Positions 24,971 through 33,825 of a stretch of 64,000 nt of DNA are shown one piece after another. A program made the position numbers and the translations under genes. Origin of the DNA: Spirochaetota bacterium (GTDB lineage: Bacteria; Spirochaetota; Spirochaetia; Treponematales; Rectinemataceae); assembly GCA_022711355.1 (NCBI GenBank), contig JAKLFE010000006.1, positions 49,889-113,888 on the forward strand, in the 5' to 3' direction. The stretch's first letter is position 1; every line of letters starts with the position of its first letter. The notes below the pieces were generated by a model. The model searched no databases. It saw only the letters and a program-made list of their open reading frames with translations, and was not told the DNA's origin.

Positions 24971-25915
24971 ATGAATTGCGCGACCGCCGAGACGAGCAGC
25001 TGGAAGACCCGAGCCACGGTCATCATCGTTTCCTATAGGTCACGGCGCACCATTGCGTCCACGCTCGACGCGCTCGAGGATGCCCGAGACGGAGGCTTCG
25101 TCGAGATCGTCGTGGTCGACAACGCAAGCGATGACGGTACCGCGGATTTCGTGGCTACAGCGTATCCCTTCGTTACGCTCATCCGCAATCCCGAGAACTC
25201 CGGCTTCGGGCGCGGCTGCAACCTCGGGTTCGCTAAAGCCGCGTCGCCCTACCTGCTCCTCCTGAATCCCGACGCCGTCATCCGCCGCGACTCCATCCAG
25301 ATGCTCATCGATTTCATGGATCGGAATCCCCGCGCGGGAATATGCGGCCCCGCGGTCCGTTGGTCCTCGGGCGAGCTGCAAGCATCGGGGGATCTACCTA
25401 ACCCGCTCGCGGTCATTGCCGCGCCTCTGTTCCCCCGATGGGCGATGCGCGCCCGCAGACTGATCCTCCCCGGCGACGAGCCCCGATCGACGAGCTGGAT
25501 ATGCGGCTCGATCATGTTGCTTCGCAAGAGCATGATCGACGAGATCGGCCCATTCGATCCGCGCTTCTTCCTGTACTTCGAGGAGACCGACTTGTGCTAT
25601 CGCGCGCGTCGCGATGGCTGGGAAGTCTGGGCCGTCGGCGACGCCTGCGGAAGCCACGCGAACGCGGCCTCGGCCAGGGCGACCGAAAGCGAGCTGATCG
25701 GCGACACGATACCCAAACACTATTTCGAAAGCCGCTATTACTATCTTGTCAAGCACTATGGATGGCCAGCCGCGGCCCTCGCGGAGATAGGCGAGCTCGT
25801 GTCCATCGTCCTGAGGACCGCTGTCGACGCGGCCAGGAGAAGGCCGAATCTCTCCCTCAAGCGCCGACTACGAGGCCCTTTTATGCGCCAACCGCGCGCT
25901 GGAAACGCGTTATGA
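24971..25915 (+). CDS. Glycosyltransferase family 2 (rhamnosyltransferase-like)
   Basis: A 314-residue GT2 enzyme of the WbbL/RfbF kind. Motifs are VIIVSYRSRRTI, VVVDNASDDGT, NSGFGRGCNLGF, the D-x-D equivalent LLNPDA, and WICGSIMLLRKSMIDEIGPFDPRFFLYFEETDLCYRARRDG containing the catalytic E-E-T-D region. Members often transfer rhamnose. The start is placed at MNCATAET because GAGAGG lies six bases upstream; a Met 16 codons earlier overlaps the previous stop (ATGA) and would also permit coupled translation. It runs head-to-tail with the acetyltransferase and the DegT-like gene. Confidence 0.85.
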   Translation: MNCATAETSSWKTRATVIIVSYRSRRTIASTLDALEDARDGGFVEIVVVDNASDDGTADFVATAYPFVTLIRNPENSGFGRGCNLGFAKAASPYLLLLNPDAVIRRDSIQMLIDFMDRNPRAGICGPAVRWSSGELQASGDLPNPLAVIAAPLFPRWAMRARRLILPGDEPRSTSWICGSIMLLRKSMIDEIGPFDPRFFLYFEETDLCYRARRDGWEVWAVGDACGSHANAASARATESELIGDTIPKHYFESRYYYLVKHYGWPAAALAEIGELVSIVLRTAVDAARRRPNLSLKRRLRGPFMRQPRAGNAL

Positions 25916-25947
25916 GAGCCGCCGAGGGGAATCGAGGGGGAAGGCGC

Positions 25948-27060
25948 ATGGCTCCTCTCGACATAGAATACTTTGGACGGAACGCCGATATCGCAAACGG
26001 CGCAAGCGCCAGAAGGGAGCTCGCGGAGAACGCCTCGCAACCCTACAAGTTCGCGTATGCGCGGACCGCGCTGAAATATGGGCTTCGGGTCCGGGGGCTC
26101 GTCGCAGGGGACAGCGTCCTAGTCCCCGATTTCATATGCGAATCCGCGATCGAGCCCTTCGACGAGCTCGGGATCGAGCCGCTGTTTTATCCGATCGACC
26201 CCACGCTCCGGCCCGACTGGGACGCGGCGAGGCTCCTGATCAAGCCTTCGGCGAAGGCGCTCCTTGTCGCGCATTACTTCGGCCAGCCGCAGGATATATG
26301 CGAATGCCTGCGCTTTTGCGAGGCCAATGGCTTGGACTTGATAGAAGACAACGCCCACGGCTACGGCGCCACCTACAAAGGCAGGCTGCTCGGGACCTTC
26401 GGGAAGATAGGAGTCAGCTCTCCGAGGAAGAGCTTCCCGATCAGCAACGGCGCGTATCTGTACCTCGCGGATGACGTTCCGATCGATCTGTACGAGCTTC
26501 GGCTCCAGCCTGCAGATTCGGATACACTCCTCGGGAAGGGCAAGTCGCTATTGAGGGGACTCGCGCCAGTGGCGGCTTTGCTCCGATACCGCAGGCGGCT
26601 CGCCGAGTATCGGCGGAGGGTTCGGCAATCCCCTCCGCCCTATGACTCCCAAGACGCGTTCAGGTCGACGCGAATGCCTCAGGATTATGGGATGGACGAG
26701 GCGAACCATGTATTCCTGGCAAGACAAAACCTGGCGGAAGCCGCTGACAAGCGAAGGGCGATCTATGAGCTCTGGCTCGGCTGGGCCATCTCCCACGGAT
26801 TGGCGCCTGTCTTCCCCCGGCTCTCGCCAGGCGCGGCTCCCCTCGTTTTCCCCGCTTTCGCCGCGTCGAGGGAGAGTCGGAACGATTGGTTCATCCGCGG
26901 ACACCGGGCGGGCATCGACATGCATTCGTGGCCGACCTTGCCCCGTGTCATCGTGGAAGGCAACGGCGGGGCGATGCGCTCCTGGGAACGCCTGGTATGC
27001 TTCCCCATACACCAGGGAATGGATGAGCGTGCCCTGGAAAGCCGCCTCACGCGGATCTGA
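25948..27060 (+). CDS. DegT/DnrJ/EryC1-type PLP-dependent protein
   Basis: A 370-residue fold-type-I PLP protein of the sugar-aminotransferase family. VLVPDFICESAIEPF, LLVAHYFGQPQDICE, LIEDNAHGYGATYKG and GVSSPRKSFPISNGAYL follow the family order, with Lys161 as the expected Schiff-base lysine and Asp in LIEDNAHG binding the pyridine nitrogen. Compared with typical sugar aminotransferases the lysine loop reads P-R-K-S-F-P rather than S-F-H-x-x-K, placing it in a less studied branch. GGGGGAAGG upstream of MAPLDIEYF sets the start. It may aminate a nucleotide sugar or act on a lipid-linked one. It converges with the hydrolase pair. Confidence 0.8.
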   Translation: MAPLDIEYFGRNADIANGASARRELAENASQPYKFAYARTALKYGLRVRGLVAGDSVLVPDFICESAIEPFDELGIEPLFYPIDPTLRPDWDAARLLIKPSAKALLVAHYFGQPQDICECLRFCEANGLDLIEDNAHGYGATYKGRLLGTFGKIGVSSPRKSFPISNGAYLYLADDVPIDLYELRLQPADSDTLLGKGKSLLRGLAPVAALLRYRRRLAEYRRRVRQSPPPYDSQDAFRSTRMPQDYGMDEANHVFLARQNLAEAADKRRAIYELWLGWAISHGLAPVFPRLSPGAAPLVFPAFAASRESRNDWFIRGHRAGIDMHSWPTLPRVIVEGNGGAMRSWERLVCFPIHQGMDERALESRLTRI

Positions 27061-27063
27061 GGC

Positions 27064-27993
27064 TCATGAGGAAAGGCTAGACAACCACTTCGCAACATAG
27101 CCGCATATCGCGTCTTTTGCACCTCCGGCCAGGAGCGCATGGGTCGTATTGGGAATTTCGATCCAGGCTAGGCGAGTCCCCGGCTGATCTATCCCTGGCT
27201 CCAGACGATAGGAGCGATAATAGGCCCTGCGGCTCGCCGAAGCCACAGAGACGACCAGCGTGGGGATGGAACGCCGGCGGGCCCTATCCCAGGCGTCGAG
27301 GAGTCCGTGATTCGTCTCCGGCGGATAATCGCGACGGTGGCTAAAGCGGCGCGAGAGATTCTCCCGCGATTGGACGAAGAGGACCTTCCAGTATCGATAA
27401 TCGGCCTTCCCGGCGATGAGTTTCCTCCATGACCGGAAGGAAAAAAGCCGTTGAAAGAAAAGCTCCTTCCGCTCCAGGAAATGCTCGACATCGAGCCGCT
27501 CATCAGCGGGAGAGCTCGGCATGCCCGCATCGGCGTTCGTCAGCGCGATTTCCGGTTCCAGCAGGAGCAAGCCCTTCAGCTTGACGCGGCTCGAGTTGAC
27601 GGCATAGAGCGAGGTCACCGCCCCGCCGCATAATCCGCCGACGACGAGACCCTCCAAGCGGTATTCTTCTTGGAGCTCCCAGCAAAGCGCGTGCAGGTAC
27701 GGGCTATGCGCGCCCATCTGGATATCTCTCCAGATGGTCTCTCGAAGGAGGGGGAGGTCGCCTGGGGAATCGCCGAGCCCCGGCATATCGAAGCGGAACG
27801 AAAGGAATCCCGCGGCGGCCGCGCGCTCGGCGATCGCCGTTCCCAGGTCGCCGATCCAGGACCGCGGCTGCTGCCCGAAGCTGAGGAGGAGCAGGGCGAT
27901 CCGGGGAGAAGCCAGCTTTCCATCGCCAGAGGGCATGTGGATAGTGCCGAACAGGCGCGCGCCTGCTGCAGTGACCTGGACGGCCTTCCTCAT
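27064..27993 (-). CDS. Alpha/beta hydrolase, exosortase-A-locus hydrolase-1-like
   Basis: A 309-residue alpha/beta hydrolase. The oxyanion region reads LLLLSFGQQPRSW, the strand-turn F-D-M-P-G-L-G-D-S-P-G is typical, and the nucleophile elbow is G-G-L-C-G-G with Cys122 in place of the usual Ser. Hydrolases of this subfamily that travel in pairs in exosortase-A polysaccharide loci also show Cys at the elbow, so the change looks conserved rather than a defect. The start at MRKAVQV overlaps the stop of the upstream hydrolase by ATGA; an earlier Met lies inside that gene. Substrate unknown; a thioesterase role on ACP-bound acyl groups is one possibility. Confidence 0.78.
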   Translation of the reverse strand: MRKAVQVTAAGARLFGTIHMPSGDGKLASPRIALLLLSFGQQPRSWIGDLGTAIAERAAAAGFLSFRFDMPGLGDSPGDLPLLRETIWRDIQMGAHSPYLHALCWELQEEYRLEGLVVGGLCGGAVTSLYAVNSSRVKLKGLLLLEPEIALTNADAGMPSSPADERLDVEHFLERKELFFQRLFSFRSWRKLIAGKADYRYWKVLFVQSRENLSRRFSHRRDYPPETNHGLLDAWDRARRRSIPTLVVSVASASRRAYYRSYRLEPGIDQPGTRLAWIEIPNTTHALLAGGAKDAICGYVAKWLSSLSS

Positions 27994-28853
27994 TCCGGGC
28001 TCCCCCGGTCTCGGCACATCGTAGCCTCGACCCATGAGACGACGTCGTCGAAGGTTCGGCTAAGGTCGGGATTCAAGAGCCACATCTGGCGACGCGCCCC
28101 TTCTTTGCGCAGAGGATTCGGACCTACCCCTCCGAACATATGGGCGGCGCATGGATCGAGCGGCTGTATAGTCCATGGCCGGCCATCGATCGCTCCCCGA
28201 TCGGCCGCCTCGTCGACGGCGAATCCAGAGGCACTGTCCCAAAGCCGTCGAGTCCAGACATAGCCCTCGACCTCGACGGGCTCGCCGCCTTCGAGGTCGG
28301 CGATATATTGGTCCCTGGTCTTCTTCATGGCCGGCTTAAGGACGAAATCGTTCGCCAGCTTCAGCTGCAGCTGCTGGTATAGCATGTCCCTACCCGATTT
28401 CGGGGGAAGCCATAGGATCAAGGCGTCGCCCAGGCCCTCGCGGAAGAGCTTGTCCGCGAGCAATGCGCCCATGCCCAAGCCATGGATGATCGTAGGGGCT
28501 TGCGGCCGGCGCGCCTCCAGCCAATCGAGGCAACGCCGCGCGTCATCCTTCCATGAAAAGAAATCCTGGTCCTCGAATCGGCCGCTACTCTCGCCGCAGC
28601 CTCGGTAATCGAACCGCATGGCCTCGAAGCCGCGCCGGGATAGAAACCTCGCCCAGCGGACCCAGGGTATGTAGCGGTGCGGCCTCTCCGAAGCGAAGGG
28701 CCCGAGCAGGAGGACCCGTCCCTTCGGCGCTCCCATGGCCCGGTGGAGGACGTAATACAGCTGCTCATCGCCAGCGGGTAGATAATCGGCGAGCTCGAGA
28801 TCCTCGAGCACAGGTGATCCCTCATTAGGCACCGATCTCGTTGCTTCGCTCAT
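27990..28853 (-). CDS. Alpha/beta hydrolase-fold protein lacking the nucleophile, hydrolase-2-like
   Basis: A 287-residue alpha/beta-hydrolase-fold protein: VLLLGPFASERPHRY, then MRFDYRGCGESSGRF, then the elbow IIHGLGMGALLADKL. The residue at the nucleophile position is Gly127 (G-L-G-M-G), so ordinary hydrolase chemistry is not expected. Paired hydrolase-2 proteins in exosortase-A loci likewise lack Ser at this place. The gene overlaps the start of the Cys-type hydrolase by four bases, so both are made together; the pair may form a heterodimer with one active and one structural subunit, which is inference. A 232-base spacer with no visible gene separates it from the divergent deacetylase. Confidence 0.76.
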   Translation of the reverse strand: MSEATRSVPNEGSPVLEDLELADYLPAGDEQLYYVLHRAMGAPKGRVLLLGPFASERPHRYIPWVRWARFLSRRGFEAMRFDYRGCGESSGRFEDQDFFSWKDDARRCLDWLEARRPQAPTIIHGLGMGALLADKLFREGLGDALILWLPPKSGRDMLYQQLQLKLANDFVLKPAMKKTRDQYIADLEGGEPVEVEGYVWTRRLWDSASGFAVDEAADRGAIDGRPWTIQPLDPCAAHMFGGVGPNPLRKEGARRQMWLLNPDLSRTFDDVVSWVEATMCRDRGSPE

Positions 28854-29085
28854 CCTTCACCATCTTAGCGGTCACCGACGGAATTACGGCAGGGAATCCT
28901 GCGGATTGCCTGCCAGCCACGAGAAACACGGAGACTGCCGAATCGCAACGGCATACTGCAATGATCGCCGATCTGCTTCGAATTCACAGATAGCATAGCA
29001 TAGGCGGCGTTGACAAGCCCGGAGCGGGGAGGCAAAACTGGAGATGCCCGGCGATCGCAACCAGATCTCGGGCGAGGGGAACGGC

Positions 29086-30129
29086 ATGTTCGATACACGG
29101 TATGCCCTTTCGCCCCAGAGGCGCATGCTTCTCGCGACGCAGTCTCTCATGCAGGAGCTCGGTCTCGCCGCCGCGTATAACGTAATACGCGCCACGGCGG
29201 GGGCGACTATCCTGATGTACCACAGCATCGCCGCGGAGGCCGATGCGCTCTGGATCGATCCCCGAAACCGCTTGCCGCCCGCGGCGTTCCGGAGGCAGAT
29301 GGCATTCCTGGCCCGCCATCGGCGCGTCGTATCGATGGACGAACTGGCCTCCTCAATCCGGGCCGGCGTCTCTCTGCCGCGCGGATGCGTCGTTATCACC
29401 TTGGACGACGGATATCGGGATGCATTGACGGAAGCGGCGCCCATCTTGGCCGAATACGGGCTTCCGGCGACGCTCTATCTGGCGACGGGATACGTCTCAA
29501 GGACGGAGAATCAATGGATTGATCAGCTCTATGCCCTATTCGCCTCACGGACGCGTGATGAAATCCATATGCCTTGGGAAAATGAAGCGCGAAGCCTTGG
29601 CAACACCCGGGCAAGCCTCGCCGCGTATCATAAAATCGCGCGGAAGCTCATCGTTTCGTCGCATGAGGAACGGGCCTCCATCCTCGCCGAGCTCGACGAC
29701 CGGCTTCGCCCATCGCGCCGTCCTCCGCGCCTGACGCTGTGCTGGGACGAGGTGCGCATCTTGCGCCGCCAGTATCCCTTGGTCGGCATCGGCGGGCACA
29801 CGCGCGACCATATCGACTTGACTTCGGCAAGCCCCGCGGAGGCAAAGGAGGAGATCGAAGCCTGCTCACGGGATATCACGGATACCCTGGGCGAGCGCCC
29901 GAGGCACTTCTCATTCCCGTACAATCGCTCGGCGCCCGGCCTCGAGAGCGCATTGGAGCGCATCGGCTTCGAAACCGCGGCCTCGTCGGGGCCGGATACC
30001 CTGATCGGGACGGGGACCCCGCGCTTTTCCCTGCCGCGCATCGAGGCGCCCTACGGATACTCGAGGTTGAAATTCTATACGAGCGGAGCCTACCCTGGAT
30101 TGTCCCTGGCGCTGACGGGCAAGCGCTGA
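29086..30129 (+). CDS. Polysaccharide deacetylase (NodB domain)
   Basis: A 347-residue carbohydrate esterase family 4 protein. The metal-binding motifs are T-L-D-D-G-Y (Asp107, Asp108) and G-H-T-R-D-H (His238, His242), with FSFPYNRSAPG as motif 3. The N-terminal part (AGATILMYHSIAAEADALW) matches the variant found in polysaccharide loci. There is no clear signal peptide, so it may act on lipid-linked intermediates in the cytoplasm or be exported by another route. The start MFDTRYAL has GAGGGG about six bases upstream; a Met 14 codons earlier does not. It probably N-deacetylates a HexNAc in the polymer or its precursor. Confidence 0.87.
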   Translation: MFDTRYALSPQRRMLLATQSLMQELGLAAAYNVIRATAGATILMYHSIAAEADALWIDPRNRLPPAAFRRQMAFLARHRRVVSMDELASSIRAGVSLPRGCVVITLDDGYRDALTEAAPILAEYGLPATLYLATGYVSRTENQWIDQLYALFASRTRDEIHMPWENEARSLGNTRASLAAYHKIARKLIVSSHEERASILAELDDRLRPSRRPPRLTLCWDEVRILRRQYPLVGIGGHTRDHIDLTSASPAEAKEEIEACSRDITDTLGERPRHFSFPYNRSAPGLESALERIGFETAASSGPDTLIGTGTPRFSLPRIEAPYGYSRLKFYTSGAYPGLSLALTGKR

Positions 30130-30147
30130 GGAGCGCCCGAGAGACGG

Positions 30148-31221
30148 TCAATGGAAGCGGCTGCGCCGTTCGAGCTTCCCCGCCCATTGGAGCGGGCGCC
30201 TCGCCAGGGCATACAAGGGCGATCTCCTGATGCGATCCTTGCCGCGACTGAGGCCGTCCCGGGCCCGGATGCGGATCGACGGCACGCGTACCTCGCCCAG
30301 GCATATGGGGATGGAATCATTGCTCAATCGGGCCTTGTACTCGGCTTCCCCCCTCCCCAGGTCGATGAGGCCGACCCCCTCATCGCAGGCCGTCTCGACA
30401 GCATCGATCAGAAGCACCATCCCGGGCGAATACTTGGCGAAGGCGATATCGTAGGCGGGGAACCACCAATGCCAGGCCTCCTGCGTGCCGATCCCGAAAT
30501 GCGCCGCGACGAGCCGTCCCCCGGCGCGCAGCTCCGATAGGACGCCTCGGAAAGTCCGACTCCTGCAGTCCATGAGACCTCTTAGGAGTTCCCTCGTCCA
30601 GGGAAACGCGAAGACATCGACGAGGCCGGAACGGAGGTACTGCTCGGACTTCCAGCGGAACAGGGAATCCAGCGCCGCGGGATCGCAGCCGCCGTGAGAG
30701 ATGGAGACGGCGCCGATTTCCCGCTCCATCCGCCTGCGATAGTATTCCTGTTTCTTCAGTATCTGCGTGCCGGTTCCGCGGAGCCAATCGCAGTATCGTT
30801 CCCATCCGCCGCCGAGACGGATCACGGGAGAGCGGGACGAGGCGGAGCGGCAGGATGCGAGCGAAGCCTGCTCGATCGGCAGGTGGCTGAATTCCCAGGA
30901 AACGAGGCGCGATGCCCGCAAGAGCTCGAGGGGGTCGATGACCAGGTCGCGACGAGATATCAAGCCATGATAATCGGTCAGGTTCCCGCCTACCGGCCTT
31001 CCGAAACCAAGGGGCGAGCGCTGGTGCGGGAAGAAGCCGGCGACGGCCCCGCCATCCTCGATGATGGTTATACGGACGTCATCTCGGACCCTGGCGACGG
31101 CGAGCATGTACTCCGGGCAGAAATACGGACTCGCCAGGCAAGGATCCTCCCGCTGGAAGGAACGCCATTCGGACAGTTCCCGTTCCGACAAGTCGCTCGG
31201 CTTGATATTCCTGTACCTCAT
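30148..31221 (-). CDS. FemAB/GNAT-fold acyltransferase (CelD/BcsL-like)
   Basis: A 357-residue protein of the FemAB-like GNAT group. The N-terminal half has SPYFCPEYMLAVARVRDDVR and AGFFPHQRSPLGFGRPVGGN; the C-terminal acetyltransferase half has LRAGGRLVAAHFGIGTQEAW, YSPGMVLLIDAVETACDEG and IDLGRGEAEYKARL. Such proteins transfer acyl or aminoacyl groups and are frequent in exosortase-A and cellulose-type polysaccharide loci. GGTGG five or six bases before MRYRNIKP sets the start. It converges with the deacetylase and is divergent from the next GT2 gene. The donor is unknown; an ACP-bound acyl group would fit the carrier genes in this locus. Confidence 0.8.
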   Translation of the reverse strand: MRYRNIKPSDLSERELSEWRSFQREDPCLASPYFCPEYMLAVARVRDDVRITIIEDGGAVAGFFPHQRSPLGFGRPVGGNLTDYHGLISRRDLVIDPLELLRASRLVSWEFSHLPIEQASLASCRSASSRSPVIRLGGGWERYCDWLRGTGTQILKKQEYYRRRMEREIGAVSISHGGCDPAALDSLFRWKSEQYLRSGLVDVFAFPWTRELLRGLMDCRSRTFRGVLSELRAGGRLVAAHFGIGTQEAWHWWFPAYDIAFAKYSPGMVLLIDAVETACDEGVGLIDLGRGEAEYKARLSNDSIPICLGEVRVPSIRIRARDGLSRGKDRIRRSPLYALARRPLQWAGKLERRSRFH

Positions 31222-31406
31222 CCGGGACCACCATCTATCTGGAAGGGCTTGCGTCGTGAACTTGGGACGCCGCGCTCGACTCGCCATCCCCCACTCGGCC
31301 ATCTTCGGCGATCGTCGCGAGCTAGTCAATACTCAGGAGAGCTCGGCTTGCCCTCGACGGGATCCGCGCCCAGAGCGAGGGCCAGCGCCCGCGAGCGGCC
31401 GGCATG

Positions 31407-31435
31407 TTGATTTCGAAGGCGAACCGTACTAGTAT
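31407..31435 (+). promoter_or_regulatory. Candidate promoter with almost no leader
   Basis: TTGATT (31407-31412), a 17-base spacer and TAGTAT (31430-31435) form a reasonable sigma70-type promoter in the 222-base divergent spacer. The expected transcription start falls one to three bases before the ATG of the GT2 gene at 31444, and no Shine-Dalgarno sequence is present. If real, the message would be leaderless or nearly so. Confidence 0.4.
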
Positions 31436-31443
31436 CATCATGC

Positions 31444-32457
31444 ATGGATAGTTCGGAAAATTCGGGATCGAATACCGCGGCTGGAGCCGTGATCATCGGC
31501 CGCAACGAAGGAGAACGCCTAAAGCGCTGCCTTCGCTCGGCGCTGGCACAGGTAGACGCGATCGTCTACGTCGACTCAGGATCGAGCGACGGTAGTGTCG
31601 ACTTCGCCAGATCCCTCGGGATCGAGGCGCTGCCGCTCGACATGAGCCTGCCATTCAGCGCCGGCAGGGCGCGGAACGAGGGAGCTGCCCTCCTCCGCGT
31701 CAAATACCCGCGGATAGGATACATCCAATTCATCGATGGCGATTGCGAGCTGTGCGAAGGATGGATCGCGGCAGCACGCGGCTTCCTAGACGATTCCCGA
31801 TCCCACGCGATAGTCGCAGGTCGCCTTAAGGAGCGATTCCCCGAAAGGACGATCTACAACGGGTTGTGCGACATTGAATGGGCGACGCCGCCAGGCGAGA
31901 CCCGATCCTGCGGCGGCATTTTTATGATCCGCGCCGGCGACTTCTCCTCCGTCGGCGGCTTCAATGCGACGATGATCGCCGGGGAGGAACCGGAACTCTG
32001 CTTCAGGATCCGCGCGGCGGGCGGGCGCATCTTCGCGATCGATCGCCCGATGGCCTTCCACGACGCCGACATCAGGCGTTTCTCCCAATGGTGGAAGCGC
32101 AAGGTACGGAGCGGCTACGCTTACGCTAACGCCTGTCGCCTGCACAGAGGGGAACCCGGCGGCGGATATCACGGCAGGCAGACGACCCGCATTTGGCTCT
32201 GGGCCTTCGCGATCCCGCTACTCGCCGCCATCGGCGCCAGCGCGCTCGGCCCTTGGGCCCTGGTCGTCCTGCTTCTATACCCCATACAGGCGTTCAGGGC
32301 CTTCATCTCCGCACCCCGGGGAATCAGGGAAACAGGCATCGCGCTTCCCTACGCGCTGTTCAGCGTCCTCGAGAAATTCCCTTGCTTTATCGGCCAACTC
32401 GTGTACGTCAAGCGAAGCATCCTCTCCGAAACAGCGAAGATAATTGAGTACAAGTAG
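31444..32457 (+). CDS. Glycosyltransferase family 2 with C-terminal membrane segments
   Basis: A 337-residue GT2 enzyme: GAVIIGRNEGERLKRCLRSA, VYVDSGSSDGS, FSAGRARNEGAA, FIDGDCEL (the D-x-D site) and IAGEEPELCFRIRAAGG. Near the C-terminus are two hydrophobic helices (LWAFAIPLLAAIGASALG and ALVVLLLYPIQAF) that anchor it in the inner membrane. This layout matches the glycosyltransferases associated with exosortase-A loci. There is no ribosome site before the ATG (see the promoter entry). The GT4 gene follows nine bases after its stop, so the two are co-transcribed. Confidence 0.86.
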   Translation: MDSSENSGSNTAAGAVIIGRNEGERLKRCLRSALAQVDAIVYVDSGSSDGSVDFARSLGIEALPLDMSLPFSAGRARNEGAALLRVKYPRIGYIQFIDGDCELCEGWIAAARGFLDDSRSHAIVAGRLKERFPERTIYNGLCDIEWATPPGETRSCGGIFMIRAGDFSSVGGFNATMIAGEEPELCFRIRAAGGRIFAIDRPMAFHDADIRRFSQWWKRKVRSGYAYANACRLHRGEPGGGYHGRQTTRIWLWAFAIPLLAAIGASALGPWALVVLLLYPIQAFRAFISAPRGIRETGIALPYALFSVLEKFPCFIGQLVYVKRSILSETAKIIEYK

Positions 32458-32466
32458 GTAGGCACG

Positions 32467-33720
32467 ATGGGCATGCCGTCAGCGAACCGCCGGATCCTCT
32501 ATATAGCCGGAACCTTGCCAGCGCGATCCGAGACGTTCGTCTATCGCGAGATCTTCGCGATCCGAGCGCTGGGTGTCGATGCGATGACCGCTTCGGTCCA
32601 CGAGCCGGCCCGGGGCCTCGGGAGCGCGGTGCTCGAAGGGCTTTCCGATTCGACCGTGCGTATCTACTCAGCGGGAATCCCGCGGCTGCTGCTCGACGCT
32701 GCCGCGGCGATCCTGCGCGATCCCGTCGCCTCATGCGGGACCCTCGCAATGGCTTGTATGGACGCGGCCCGCGCGACGGATATCAGGGGCACGCAGCGGC
32801 TCAAGGTCCTCGCGCAGGCCGCGGCCGGCCTCGCCCTCGCGAACCGGATTCGCGGGCTCAACATAGCGCACATCCATGCGCACATGGCCCATGTCCCGAC
32901 GACGATCGCCATGTACGCGGCGCGGCGGCTCGGCATCTCCTTCAGCTTCACCGGTCATGCCAACGACATCTTCCCCAATCGCTCGCTCTTGCGGGAAAAG
33001 CTGCGACGCTCGTCCTTCACGGCCTGCATCTCGAAGTGGCATCGTGATCTCTACAACAGCATCTGCCCGCGAGAAGATGCCGAGTACCCGATCATCCACT
33101 GCGGCGTCGACTGTAGGACCGTCGCCTTCGAGCCTATCCGAAGTGTGGGCGGGCTGCGGATCCTGTCCGTCGGCCGCCTCGTGCCCAAGAAAGGCTTCGA
33201 CGTTCTGCTCGAGGCGGCGGGCAAGCTGGCTACGCGGCGAGGGGTGGAAATGTCCGTTACGATCGCTGGAGGCGGCCCCGAAGAAACTGCCCTTAGAGCC
33301 CAGGCAGCGAGATTGCCGCCTTCGGCGCATGTCGAGTTCCTCGGCGAACTCGACAACGGCGAGGTCATGGAGCTGATGGGGCGATGCGAGGTATTCGCCC
33401 TTCCCATACGCATAATGCCCTCGGGCGACCGTGACGGGATACCCGTCGTCCTGATGGAGGCCATGGCTAAGGGCCGCTGCGTCATCTCCGGCGACTTGGT
33501 GACCATCAGGGAGCTCATCGACCATGGTCGTTCCGGATTCCTCGTGCCGATCGGCGACGCCGAGGCGCTGGCCGGACTCATCGAGCGCCTTGCCGCTGAT
33601 CCATCGCTCATCGTGCGGATGGGAGCGGCCGCCAGGAAGAAGATTGAGGCGGAATTCGACACGGGAGCGAATGCCGCTTCCTTGCTGGCAGCGATGCGCG
33701 CCCATGGCCTGGACATCTAG
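32467..33720 (+). CDS. Glycosyltransferase family 4
   Basis: A 417-residue GT-B fold retaining glycosyltransferase. The N-terminal domain opens with ILYIAGTLPARSETFVYREI and includes HIHAHMAHVPTT and SFTGHANDIF. The C-terminal domain has the donor-binding blocks ILSVGRLVPKKGFDVLLEA, VTIAGGGPEE, and the acidic D-G-I-P-V-V-L-M-E-A-M-A catalytic region followed by VISGDLVTIRELIDHGRSGFLVP. It closely follows the colanic-acid/exosortase-associated GT4 pattern. It lies between the GT2 and the UbiA-fusion gene in the same direction. Sugar specificity is not visible. Confidence 0.88.
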   Translation: MGMPSANRRILYIAGTLPARSETFVYREIFAIRALGVDAMTASVHEPARGLGSAVLEGLSDSTVRIYSAGIPRLLLDAAAAILRDPVASCGTLAMACMDAARATDIRGTQRLKVLAQAAAGLALANRIRGLNIAHIHAHMAHVPTTIAMYAARRLGISFSFTGHANDIFPNRSLLREKLRRSSFTACISKWHRDLYNSICPREDAEYPIIHCGVDCRTVAFEPIRSVGGLRILSVGRLVPKKGFDVLLEAAGKLATRRGVEMSVTIAGGGPEETALRAQAARLPPSAHVEFLGELDNGEVMELMGRCEVFALPIRIMPSGDRDGIPVVLMEAMAKGRCVISGDLVTIRELIDHGRSGFLVPIGDAEALAGLIERLAADPSLIVRMGAAARKKIEAEFDTGANAASLLAAMRAHGLDI

Positions 33721-33825
33721 TAGGAACATTTCTCGCCAATCGGCTTGACGCCCGGATCGGCCGCCATTACTGTCAGGTAAAGGTGCCGTCCCGAGCTCGT
33801 CCATCAGGGGCGGAACGGAGAAACG

